Positions 42,292-49,109 of a stretch of DNA of 49,109 nucleotides are shown here, in pieces. The position numbers and the translations under genes are program-made. The notes beneath the pieces are model-generated. The model made no database searches. It saw nothing but the letters and a program-made list of their open reading frames with translations, and was not told where the DNA came from. This stretch comes from an uncultured Pseudomonas sp. (GTDB lineage Bacteria; Pseudomonadota; Gammaproteobacteria; Pseudomonadales; Pseudomonadaceae): NCBI RefSeq assembly GCF_946885885.1, contig NZ_CAMPHN010000015.1, positions 1 through 49,109 of the forward strand. Direction: 5' to 3'. Each line of letters starts with the position of its first letter. Position 1 is the stretch's first letter.

Positions 42292-44571
42292 TCAGGCCTG
42301 GATATCCGAGGCCGGATTGATCATACGGCCCAGGCCCAGGTTGCTCAGCGCCAGATGCAGGGTGCTGTGGATCACCTGCGGGTTGTCGATGGTCAGCACT
42401 TGGGCCAACAGCTCCTTGGCCCTGGCCGAGCTGATTTGCCGCAGCAGCCATTTCACCTTGGGCAGGTTGGTGGCGTTCATCGACAGGCTGTCGAAACCCA
42501 TGGCCATCAGCAGCACCGCCGCCGAAGGGTCGCCGGCCATTTCCCCGCAGATACTCACCGGTTTGCCCTCGGCGTGGGCGTCGGCGACCACCTTGCACAG
42601 CGCTTGCAGCACGGCCGGGTGGAAGAAATCGTAGAGGTCGGCGACCCGCGGGTTGTTGCGGTCCACCGCCAGCAGGTATTGGGTCAGGTCGTTGGAGCCG
42701 ACCGAGAGGAAGTCGACCTGACGCGCCAGTTCGCGGGTCTGGTAGACCGCCGCGGGAATCTCGATCATCACCCCAACCGGCGGCATCGGCACGTCGGTGC
42801 CTTCGTCGCGCACCTCGCCCCAGGCACGGTGGATCAAGTGCAGCGCCTCTTCCAGCTCCTGGGTGCCGGAAATCATCGGCAGCAGGATGCGCAGGTTGTT
42901 CAGGCCTTCGCTGGCCTTGAGCATCGCCCGGGTCTGCACCAGGAAGATTTCCGGGTGGTCGAGGGTGACGCGGATACCGCGCCAACCGAGGAAGGGGTTT
43001 TCCTCCTTGATCGGGAAGTAGCTCAGGGCCTTGTCGCCACCGACATCCAGGCTGCGCATGGTCACCGGCAGCGGATGGAACGCGGCCAGCTGTTCGCGGT
43101 AGATGGCCAGCTGTTCCTTTTCGCTGGGAAAGCGCTCCTTGATCATGAACGGCACTTCGGTGCGGTACAGACCGACGCCTTCGGCGCCTCGCTCCTGGGC
43201 GCGCTTCACATCGGCGAGCAGGCCGGTGTTGACCCACAGCGGCATGCGGTAACCGTCCGGGGTTTCGCAGGGCAAGGCGCGCAGAGCATCGAGGCCCTGG
43301 GCCATCTGCCGCTCTTCCTCGACCACATCGGCATATTGCTTGCGCAGCACTTCGCTGGGGTTGGTGAAGACTTCGCCGTGGTAGCCGTCGACGATCAGCT
43401 GGATGCCGTCGATCTTCGAATACGGCAGGTCGACCGCGCCCATCACCGTGGGGATGCCCATGGCCCTGGCGAAAATCGCCACATGGGAGTTGCCCGAACC
43501 CTGCACCGAAACCAGGCCGACCAGCTTGCCTTCCGGCACCTCGCCGAGCATGGCCGGCGACAATTCTTCGCTGACCAGGATGCAATTGTCGGGGTATACC
43601 AGGGTTTGCTGGCGCTCCTGTTGCAGGTAGGCGAGCAGACGCCGGCCGAGGTCCTTGACGTCCGAGGCGCGCTCGCGCAGGTAGGCATCGTCCATCAACT
43701 CGAAGCGGTTGACGTGTTCGCCGATCACCTGACGCAAGGCGCCCTGGGCCCATTGCCCGGTGCGGATGATCTTGACCACCTCGTTACCCAGGGCGGCGTC
43801 TTCGAGCATCATCAGGTAAACGTCGAACAGGGCGCGCTCTTCCGGACGCAGCTGCGTGGCCATCTTCGCCGACAAGGCACGCATATCGGCGCGCACGCCC
43901 TCCAAGGCGGAGTTGAACAGGCGCAGTTCGGCGGCGATGTCGTCGATGGTCTTATCCGGCACCACGTCCAGGTCGGCGGGCGGCAACACCACCACGGCGG
44001 TACCCACGGCGGCCCCGGGCGAACCCGGCACACCGACGAACTTGGCCTCCTGAATGCCTTTGCCGAGCTTGCCCAGGCCGCGAATCGAACCGGTGGCCTC
44101 GGCATGCGCTATGACCCCGGCGAGCTGTGCGCTCATGGTCACCAGAAAGGCTTCTTCGCCCTCGTCGAATTTGCGCTGCTCCTTCTGCTGGATCACCAGC
44201 ACGCCCATCACCTTGCGGTGGTGGATGATCGGCGCGCCGAGAAAGGAGGCGTAACGCTCCTCGCCGGTCTCGGCGAAATAGCGGTAGCGCGGGTGTTCGG
44301 AGGCGTGTTCGAGGTTCAGCGGTTCTTCACGGGTGCCGACCAGACCGACCAGGCCCTCGTTGGGCGCCATGCTGACCTTGCCGATGGCCTTCTTGTTCAG
44401 GCCCTCGGTGGCCATCAGGACGAAGCGGTTGGTCTCGGGGTCGAGCAGGTAGACCGAACAGACCTGGCTGTCCATGGCCTCGCGTACCCGCTGCACGATG
44501 ATGCCCAATGCAGCCTTGAGGTCCTTGGCGGCGTTTACTTCCTGGACGATCTTGCGCAGCGTATTGAGCAT
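42292..44571 (-). CDS. ptsP: Phosphoenolpyruvate-protein phosphotransferase of the nitrogen PTS (EI-Ntr)
   Basis: 759 residues. An N-terminal GAF domain (about 1-150, MLNTLRKIVQEVNAAKDLKA) is followed by the EI phosphotransfer domains. The active-site His is in VSVQGSGNSHVAIFARAMG, and the PEP-binding barrel has MRSLDVGGDKALSYFPIKEE and GWRGIRVTLDHPEIF. The C-terminal ICGEMAGDP carries the catalytic Cys. EI-Ntr phosphorylates NPr (PtsO), which passes the phosphate to PtsN, linking nitrogen status to potassium transport, virulence and polymer metabolism. It is 19 bases downstream of rppH, the usual rppH-ptsP operon. Confidence 0.97.
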   Translation of the reverse strand: MLNTLRKIVQEVNAAKDLKAALGIIVQRVREAMDSQVCSVYLLDPETNRFVLMATEGLNKKAIGKVSMAPNEGLVGLVGTREEPLNLEHASEHPRYRYFAETGEERYASFLGAPIIHHRKVMGVLVIQQKEQRKFDEGEEAFLVTMSAQLAGVIAHAEATGSIRGLGKLGKGIQEAKFVGVPGSPGAAVGTAVVVLPPADLDVVPDKTIDDIAAELRLFNSALEGVRADMRALSAKMATQLRPEERALFDVYLMMLEDAALGNEVVKIIRTGQWAQGALRQVIGEHVNRFELMDDAYLRERASDVKDLGRRLLAYLQQERQQTLVYPDNCILVSEELSPAMLGEVPEGKLVGLVSVQGSGNSHVAIFARAMGIPTVMGAVDLPYSKIDGIQLIVDGYHGEVFTNPSEVLRKQYADVVEEERQMAQGLDALRALPCETPDGYRMPLWVNTGLLADVKRAQERGAEGVGLYRTEVPFMIKERFPSEKEQLAIYREQLAAFHPLPVTMRSLDVGGDKALSYFPIKEENPFLGWRGIRVTLDHPEIFLVQTRAMLKASEGLNNLRILLPMISGTQELEEALHLIHRAWGEVRDEGTDVPMPPVGVMIEIPAAVYQTRELARQVDFLSVGSNDLTQYLLAVDRNNPRVADLYDFFHPAVLQALCKVVADAHAEGKPVSICGEMAGDPSAAVLLMAMGFDSLSMNATNLPKVKWLLRQISSARAKELLAQVLTIDNPQVIHSTLHLALSNLGLGRMINPASDIQA

Positions 44572-44590
44572 GGCTCGACTCTAATCAGTG

Positions 44591-45070
44591 TCAGTCCCGC
44601 GCTAAAAGACGCGGAGCGAGTTCCTTGAGGGCGCGACGATAGACCTCGCGCTTGAATGTGACCACCTGTCCTAACGGGTACCAATAGCTGACCCAACGCC
44701 AGCCATCGAACTCCGGTTTTCCGGTCAGATCCATGCGTACCCGATCTTCGGTGCCGGTGAGACGCAACAGAAACCATTTTTGTTTTTGCCCGATGCACAA
44801 CGGTTGACTATGCGTGCGCACCAAACGTTGGGGCAGACGATAGCGCAACCAGCCCCGGGTGCAGGCAAGAATTTTCACATCCTGCTGCTCCAGCCCTATT
44901 TCTTCGTTCAATTCGCGGTACAGCGCGTCCTCCGGCGACTCCTGGTCGTTGATCCCGCCTTGGGGGAACTGCCAAGCGTCCTGGTTTATCCGACGCGCCC
45001 AGAGCACCTGACCAACGTCGTTGGTCAATATGATGCCGACATTCGGGCGAAAACCATCAGGATCGATCAC
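44591..45070 (-). CDS. rppH: RNA pyrophosphohydrolase
   Basis: 159 residues. RppH removes pyrophosphate from 5'-triphosphate mRNA ends and triggers RNase E-dependent decay. The Nudix box is [23 protein letters not shown], split across residues 38-60, with all metal-binding Glu present. DAWQFPQGG and KQKWFLLRL are family signatures. I chose GTG 45070 (reads [15 protein letters not shown]), where the protein length equals that of its orthologues; longer open sequence upstream is not conserved-looking. AGGTT upstream is the ribosome binding site. It is divergent from the HAD gene and followed by ptsP. Confidence 0.95.
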   Translation of the reverse strand: MIDPDGFRPNVGIILTNDVGQVLWARRINQDAWQFPQGGINDQESPEDALYRELNEEIGLEQQDVKILACTRGWLRYRLPQRLVRTHSQPLCIGQKQKWFLLRLTGTEDRVRMDLTGKPEFDGWRWVSYWYPLGQVVTFKREVYRRALKELAPRLLARD

Positions 45071-45175
45071 GGCGCACAACCTCGTAAACGCATGTTTCGG
45101 CATTGTTCCACAAAGGCCGCGACAGCGGCAACGCGACGACCCGTGCCGAATGGTCCACAGCCGCGCCGGTGGCGA

Positions 45176-45205
45176 TTGGGCATGCCTTATAAAAGTCGGT
45201 ATTCT
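45176..45205 (+). promoter_or_regulatory. Candidate sigma-70 promoter of the HAD phosphatase gene
   Basis: TTGGGC (45176-45181) and TATTCT (45200-45205) are 18 bases apart, 36 bases before the GTG start. Confidence 0.45.
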
Positions 45206-45241
45206 GCCGCCCTTCAACTTCTAACTGCGTATAGGTGTCCC

Positions 45242-45895
45242 GTGCGTTTGGCTTTATTCGATCTCGACAACACCCTGCTCGGCGGCGACAGCGATCATGC
45301 CTGGGGCGACTACCTGTGCGAGCGCGGCATCCTCGATGGCATCGCCTACAAGGCGCGCAACGATGCCTTCTATCAGGACTATCTGGCCGGACGCCTGAAC
45401 ATTCAGGACTACCTGAACTTCAGCCTGGAAATTCTCGGGCGCACCGAGATGGCCCAGCTCGACCAGTGGCACCGCGAGTTCATGCGCGATTGCGTCGAGC
45501 CGATCGTCCTGGCCAAGGGCGAAGCGCTGCTCGAGGAGCACCGCGCCGCCGGCGACACGCTGCTGATCATCACCGCGACCAACCGCTTCGTCACCGCGCC
45601 GATCGCCGCGCGTCTGGGCGTCGACATCCTGCTGGCCACCGAATGCGAAATGATCGACGGTCGCTACACCGGGCGTACCACCGATGTGCCTTGTTATAAG
45701 GAAGGCAAGGTCACCCGGCTCAATCGCTGGCTCGCGGAAAACCGCATGAGCCTGGAAGACAGCTGCTTTTATAGCGATTCGATCAACGACCTGCCGCTGC
45801 TCGAACGAGTCAGCCGGCCGGTGGCGGTCGACCCCGACGCCAAGCTGCGCGCCGAAGCCGAACAACGCGGCTGGCCGGTGATCTCGCTGCGCTGA
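45242..45895 (+). CDS. HAD superfamily IB phosphatase (candidate histidinol-phosphatase)
   Basis: 217 residues. The HAD motif I is LFDLDNTLL with nucleophile Asp7 and Asp9; motif II is IITATNRF, the motif III lysine is in CYKEGKV, and motif IV is [11 protein letters not shown]. The IB cap lies between residues 15 and 85. This resembles SerB-like small-molecule phosphatases. I recall the P. aeruginosa orthologue (PA0335) being proposed as the missing histidinol-phosphate phosphatase, but the sequence alone does not prove it. The start is GTG 45242, preceded by AGGTG. It is divergent from rppH. Confidence 0.87.
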   Translation: MRLALFDLDNTLLGGDSDHAWGDYLCERGILDGIAYKARNDAFYQDYLAGRLNIQDYLNFSLEILGRTEMAQLDQWHREFMRDCVEPIVLAKGEALLEEHRAAGDTLLIITATNRFVTAPIAARLGVDILLATECEMIDGRYTGRTTDVPCYKEGKVTRLNRWLAENRMSLEDSCFYSDSINDLPLLERVSRPVAVDPDAKLRAEAEQRGWPVISLR

Positions 45896-45919
45896 AAAAC
45901 AGGGGGCACCGCGCTCTGG

Positions 45920-45986
45920 TAGCCCGGATGAAATCCGGGATCAGTTGTGCGGCCGACATCGCTTCCCCGGATTGCATCCGGGCTAC
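45920..45986. repeat. TAGCCCGGATG...CATCCGGGCTA palindrome, copy 2
   Basis: TAGCCCGGATGAAATCCGGG and CCCCGGATTGCATCCGGGCTA (split here at 45965-45985) pair with one or two mismatches. Same module as at 31967-32028. Confidence 0.85.
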
Positions 45987-45997
45987 GGTGCGCTTGT

Positions 45998-46073
45998 GTA
46001 GGGTGAACATGGCGAAGCCTTGTCCACCGCTGATTGCCCGATGGCGGACAAGCCTTCGGCATGTCCGCCCTAC
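45998..46073. repeat. GTAGGGTGAACAT...ATGTCCGCCCTAC palindrome, copy 2
   Basis: GTAGGGTGAACATGGCGAAG (45998-46017) and CTTCGGCATGTCCGCCCTAC (46054-46073) form the second module. The order and spacing are those of the composite at 31967-32118. It fills the gap between the convergent HAD and DUF2269-like genes. Confidence 0.85.
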
Positions 46074-46122
46074 GCCGTAGATCTTGCGCAGGAACATAGA
46101 ATCTACGAGGCTAAACGAACGC

Positions 46123-46563
46123 TTAGGCCGGCTTGGCGCCCATCAGGCCCATGATCGCCAACAACAGCAGCACCAACACGCCGCCATAAGCCGCGGTAAA
46201 CGCCAACAGGCGGCTGGATGCGGGGTTGCTCCCCAGCGCCTGCCAGGCGTTCAGACGACCGGCCAGCAGCAGACCGGCCAGCATCAGCACGCCGAACAGG
46301 ATGCTGCTGATCAGCAACCAGGTCTGCCCCAAGGGGAAGCCGGCCAGGTCGACCAACCACCAACCGCTGAGCGGCAAGCTCAACGCCAACAGCCCGAGCA
46401 ACGGCAGGCTGATCAAGCGGGTACGCCTGAGCTTGCGTTGCAACATCGCCGCATCGCCACCGCGCACCGCCTTCCATAACATCGCGACATGGGCCAGTAC
46501 GCCGAGCAGCACCAGGATGCCGAACAGGCTGTGGACGATTTTCAGCAGCGTGTAATGTTCCAT
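46123..46563 (-). CDS. DUF2269-like integral membrane protein
   Basis: 146 residues with four transmembrane helices: about 7-29, 48-67, 78-100 and 120-140. The N-terminus MEHYTLLKIVHSLFGILVLL with a membrane-embedded His resembles small predicted integral membrane (DUF2269) proteins. There are no cofactor motifs beyond single His residues. It lies 27 bases downstream of ilvA on the same strand and may be co-transcribed. Function unknown. Confidence 0.8.
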   Translation of the reverse strand: MEHYTLLKIVHSLFGILVLLGVLAHVAMLWKAVRGGDAAMLQRKLRRTRLISLPLLGLLALSLPLSGWWLVDLAGFPLGQTWLLISSILFGVLMLAGLLLAGRLNAWQALGSNPASSRLLAFTAAYGGVLVLLLLAIMGLMGAKPA

Positions 46564-46590
46564 CGACTGCGTTCCTGTGACTGTGGCGCG

Positions 46591-48105
46591 TTAACCAAGA
46601 AAAAGGCTGTAGGCCGGGTTATCGCTTTCGTCCCAATAGGGGTAGCCGATCGCGTCGAGGGCGGCGGGCACCAGATGGCGTTCGGCCTCCGGCACTTGCA
46701 AACCGGCGACCACGCGACCGTCGGCGGCGCCGTGGTTGCGGTAGTGGAACATCGAGATGTTCCAGCGCCCGCCCAGGCGTTGCAGGAAGTTGAACAGCGC
46801 GCCCGGGCGCTCGGGGAACTCGAAGCGGAACACCACCTCGTCGCGCACCCGCGCCGCATGGCCGCCGACCATATGGCGGATATGCAGCTTGGCCAGCTCG
46901 TTGTCGGTCAGGTCGACCACCGGAAAACCCTGGTCGCTCAGACTCGCCACCAAGGCCGCGCGCGGGTCGGTTTCCGGGTGGGTCTGCACGCCGACGAAGA
47001 TGTGTGCTTCCTTGTCGGTGTGGTAGCGGTAGTTGAACTCGGTGATCTGGCGCTTGCCGATCGCCTCGCAGAACGCCTTGAAACTGCCCGGCTGCTCGGG
47101 GATGGTCACGGCGATGATCGCTTCGCGCTTTTCGCCCAGCTCGGCACGCTCGGCGACATGGCGCAGGCGGTCGAAGTTGACGTTGGCGCCCGAATCGATG
47201 CCCACCAGTACCTGGCCGTTGCAGCGCTCGCGCTCGACGTACTTCTTGATCCCGGCGACGCTCAGGGCTCCGGCCGGTTCGGTGATCGAGCGGGTGTCGT
47301 CGTAGATGTCCTTGATCGCAGCGCAGATCTCGTCGGTGCTGACGGTGATCACCTCATCGACATGGTCCTTGCAGACATCGAAGGTGTGCTGGCCGATCTG
47401 CGCCACCGCCACGCCATCGGCGAACAGCCCGACCTGCGGTAGCACCACGCGCTCGCCGGCCGCCATCGCGGCTTGCAGGCAATTGGAATCGTCCGGCTCG
47501 ACGCCGATGATCTTGACCTCCGGACGCAGGTATTTGACGTAAGCGGCGATACCGGCGATCAGGCCGCCGCCGCCCACCGGAACGAAGATCGCGTCCAGCT
47601 GGCCGGGGTGCTGGCGGAGGATTTCCATCGCCACCGTGCCCTGCCCGGCGATGGTGTGCGGGTCGTCGTAGGGATGGATATAGATGTAGCCCTTCTCGTC
47701 GACCAGCTTCAGCGAATAGGCCAGTGCCTCGGGGAAGCTGTCGCCGTGCAGCACCACCTTGCCGCCGCGCGAGCGCACCCCGTGGACCTTGATCTCCGGG
47801 GTGGTCTTGGGCATCACGATAGTCGCGCTAACCCCCAGCACCTTGGCAGCCAGAGCCAGCCCCTGAGCATGGTTACCGGCGGAGGCTGTGACCACGCCGC
47901 GCGCCTGCTCTTCTGCCGAAAGCTGGGCGAGCTTGTTGTAAGCGCCGCGAATCTTGAACGAGTACACCGGCTGCAAGTCTTCGCGCTTGAGCAGAATCTG
48001 GTTGCCGAGGCGCTCGGACAGTTGCGGGGCGCTTTGCAGCGGCGTTTCCACCGCGACGTCGTAGACGCGCGAGGTAAGGATTTTCTTGACGTACTGTTCG
48101 AGCAT
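46591..48105 (-). CDS. ilvA: Biosynthetic threonine ammonia-lyase (threonine deaminase)
   Basis: 504 residues. IlvA converts threonine to 2-oxobutanoate, the committed step of isoleucine synthesis. The PLP lysine is Lys51 in [29 protein letters not shown] is the substrate loop, and [13 protein letters not shown] binds the phosphate of PLP. Two C-terminal ACT-like regulatory domains (from about residue 325: [20 protein letters not shown], and later [14 protein letters not shown]) give allosteric control by isoleucine and valine. ATG 48105 ([10 protein letters not shown]) gives the usual 504 residues; ATG 48114 would add three. Neither has a strong ribosome binding site. It is divergent from rpiA. 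Confidence 0.96.
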   Translation of the reverse strand: MLEQYVKKILTSRVYDVAVETPLQSAPQLSERLGNQILLKREDLQPVYSFKIRGAYNKLAQLSAEEQARGVVTASAGNHAQGLALAAKVLGVSATIVMPKTTPEIKVHGVRSRGGKVVLHGDSFPEALAYSLKLVDEKGYIYIHPYDDPHTIAGQGTVAMEILRQHPGQLDAIFVPVGGGGLIAGIAAYVKYLRPEVKIIGVEPDDSNCLQAAMAAGERVVLPQVGLFADGVAVAQIGQHTFDVCKDHVDEVITVSTDEICAAIKDIYDDTRSITEPAGALSVAGIKKYVERERCNGQVLVGIDSGANVNFDRLRHVAERAELGEKREAIIAVTIPEQPGSFKAFCEAIGKRQITEFNYRYHTDKEAHIFVGVQTHPETDPRAALVASLSDQGFPVVDLTDNELAKLHIRHMVGGHAARVRDEVVFRFEFPERPGALFNFLQRLGGRWNISMFHYRNHGAADGRVVAGLQVPEAERHLVPAALDAIGYPYWDESDNPAYSLFLG

Positions 48106-48204
48106 GGCGGACATCGCAGGCGGTTTTTTGGATAGTCAGCGAGTCTACCCCAGGGCTTGGCCGGGAAACCACCGGCAATGCAGGCGCGCACCGCAGCGTC
48201 GTTG

Positions 48205-48260
48205 CACGGATGAAATCCGGGGGCGTCATTAAGATTTTTCCCGGATTGCATCCGGGCTAC
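48205..48260. repeat. CGGATGAAATCCGGG...CCCGGATTGCATCCGGGC palindrome, copy 3
   Basis: Left arm CACGGATGAAATCCGGGGG (48205 onward) and right arm CCCGGATTGCATCCGGGCTA (to 48259). Same module as at 31967 and 45920, here without the GTAGGGTG partner. It lies between the divergent ilvA and rpiA genes. Confidence 0.8.
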
Positions 48261-48291
48261 CTGTTGCCTGCGCGCCCTACTGACACCCGGC

Positions 48292-48320
48292 AAGGTTTTA
48301 CCGGGCTCACGCGCTATAAT
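48292..48320 (+). promoter_or_regulatory. rpiA promoter, perfect -10
   Basis: TATAAT at 48315-48320, 42 bases before the ATG. The matching -35 position reads AAGGTT, which is poor. Confidence 0.5.
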
Positions 48321-48362
48321 TCGCGCCTTCGATTCATTCCTCCCCCAGGCGCAGAACCCGCG

Positions 48363-49034
48363 ATGAACCAGGACCAACTCAAGCAAGCCGTCGCCCAGGC
48401 GGCCGTCGACACCATCCTTCCCCAGCTCGACGCCAAAAGTGTGATCGGCGTCGGCACCGGCTCCACCGCCAACTGCTTTATCGACGCCCTGGCCAAGCAC
48501 AAGATGGAATTCGACGGCGCCGTGGCCAGCTCCGAAGCCACCGCCGCGCGTCTCAAGGGCCACGGTATCCCGGTGTACGAGCTGAATACGGTCGGCGACC
48601 TGGAGTTCTATATCGACGGCGCCGACGAAAGTGACGAACACCTCAATCTGATCAAGGGCGGCGGCGCCGCGCTGACCCGCGAGAAAATCGTCGCCGCCGT
48701 AGCGAAAACCTTTATCTGCATCGCCGACGCCAGCAAGTTGGTGCCGGTACTCGGCGCCTTCCCGCTGCCGGTGGAAGTGATCCCCATGGCCCGTAGCCAT
48801 GTCGCCCGCGAGCTGGTGAAACTCGGCGGCGATCCGGTGTACCGCGAAGGGGTGGTCACCGATAACGGCAACCAGATCCTCGACGTGCACAACCTGTCGA
48901 TCGTCAACCCGCGCGAGCTGGAAGCGCAGATCAACAGTATCGTCGGTGTGGTCACCAACGGCCTGTTCGCTGCCCGCCCGGCAGACCTGCTGCTGCTCGG
49001 CACGGCCGAAGGCGTCAAGCGCCTGACCCGCTGA
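48363..49034 (+). CDS. rpiA: Ribose-5-phosphate isomerase A
   Basis: 223 residues. RpiA interconverts ribose 5-phosphate and ribulose 5-phosphate in the pentose phosphate pathway. Conserved blocks: [49 protein letters not shown] (catalytic Asp and Glu) and [20 protein letters not shown]. The start [20 protein letters not shown] is typical; an in-frame upstream start at 48210 lies in a repeat and is unlikely. A GC-rich hairpin with a T-run follows at 49040. Confidence 0.97.
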   Translation: MNQDQLKQAVAQAAVDTILPQLDAKSVIGVGTGSTANCFIDALAKHKMEFDGAVASSEATAARLKGHGIPVYELNTVGDLEFYIDGADESDEHLNLIKGGGAALTREKIVAAVAKTFICIADASKLVPVLGAFPLPVEVIPMARSHVARELVKLGGDPVYREGVVTDNGNQILDVHNLSIVNPRELEAQINSIVGVVTNGLFAARPADLLLLGTAEGVKRLTR

Positions 49035-49039
49035 AACCA

Positions 49040-49066
49040 GGCCGGGCTTATGCCCCGGCCTTTTTC
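49040..49066. terminator. Terminator of rpiA, overlapping the end of the convergent gene
   Basis: AGGCCGGGC-TTAT-GCCCCGGCC followed by TTTTTC. The stem is about 8 base pairs with one mismatch. The stop codon of the minus-strand gene lies in its loop, so the hairpin is shared. Confidence 0.8.
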
Positions 49067-49109
49067 TTGAATACGTAAAACAGATTGGGCTCGCTGATCA
49101 GGTACAGGC
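49048..49109 (-). CDS. C-terminal end of an unidentified minus-strand gene (runs off the window)
   Basis: Read leftward, the last codons give LYLISEPNLFYVFKKKAGA and a TAA stop at 49050-49048. The composition looks like real coding sequence and the gene would be convergent with rpiA. Only 20 codons are visible, so I do not assign a family. Confidence 0.5.
   Translation of the reverse strand, partial: LYLISEPNLFYVFKKKAGA

Noticed and set aside
42355..44628. A 757-codon plus-strand frame opposite ptsP
   Set aside because: It is the complement of a fully conserved EI-Ntr gene; length alone reflects codon bias, not function.

Overview
The window looks like a core-chromosome segment of a Pseudomonas species. 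The coding sequence is GC-rich and runs ftsY, M16 protease pair, rsmD, laoR/laoCBA, coaD, fdx, mutM, pfpI, rlmI-like, ilvD, folA, glpQ, thyA, lgt, ptsP, rppH, ilvA, rpiA. From memory this is the order of the PA0373 to PA0330 region of P. aeruginosa. Short palindromic repeats of Pseudomonas type, including the in-frame REP peptide LVGAGLPAI, fill most intergenic gaps. I see no tRNA, rRNA, CRISPR array, prophage or intact transposase gene.

Layout. 1-619: start of ftsY on the minus strand, cut by the window edge. 840-4274: tightly packed plus-strand operon of two M16 metallopeptidase-fold proteins and rsmD. 4413-5625: scar of a type I restriction-modification locus (C-terminus of hsdS, C-terminus of a COG2865-type regulator, possible N-terminus of hsdM) that keeps its ATGA overlaps. 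5628-6617: YheT-like hydrolase. 6835-11799: laoR repressor divergent from laoC-laoB-laoA, a long-chain alcohol and aldehyde oxidation module. 11824-20088: small membrane protein, coaD, ferredoxin, a minus-strand block (Na/Pi symporter-like protein, small exported protein, acyltransferase, mutM, HDOD protein), then pfpI and an rlmI-type methyltransferase. 20338-25333: four-gene polyamine-type ABC transporter behind a good sigma-54 promoter candidate. 25793-27640: ilvD with a strong terminator. 27824-31918: a very large SNF2-type helicase. 32133-33393: YitT-like protein and folA. 33556-34725: glpQ behind a four-repeat Pho box. 35011-37887: DUF2868 membrane protein and DUF3482 GTPase joined by a repeat-derived 42-codon ORF. 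38130-40516: TauE-like permease, lgt, thyA. 40658-49034: NRDE protein, beta-propeller-like protein, ptsP, rppH, HAD phosphatase, DUF2269-like membrane protein, ilvA, rpiA. 49048-49109: end of an unidentified minus-strand gene.

The most informative material is between the genes. Four miniature elements end in CAGGC(C/T)GT...CCTG and are each flanked by a perfect 4-bp repeat of the form YTAR (CTAA, CTAG, CTAG, TTAA). That is the target duplication expected of IS5-group transposition. Two of them sit on the stop codon of the upstream gene and regenerate it, and one separates laoR from its presumed operator. Other repeat events have reworked gene junctions: a 143-bp tandem duplication carries the 3' ends of two convergent genes, a repeat was inserted into a coupled gene junction yet stays open as a linker ORF, and a two-module composite repeat occurs twice. 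No new defence or biosynthetic system is evident. The nearest thing to a mobile defence system is the decayed type I R-M scar.
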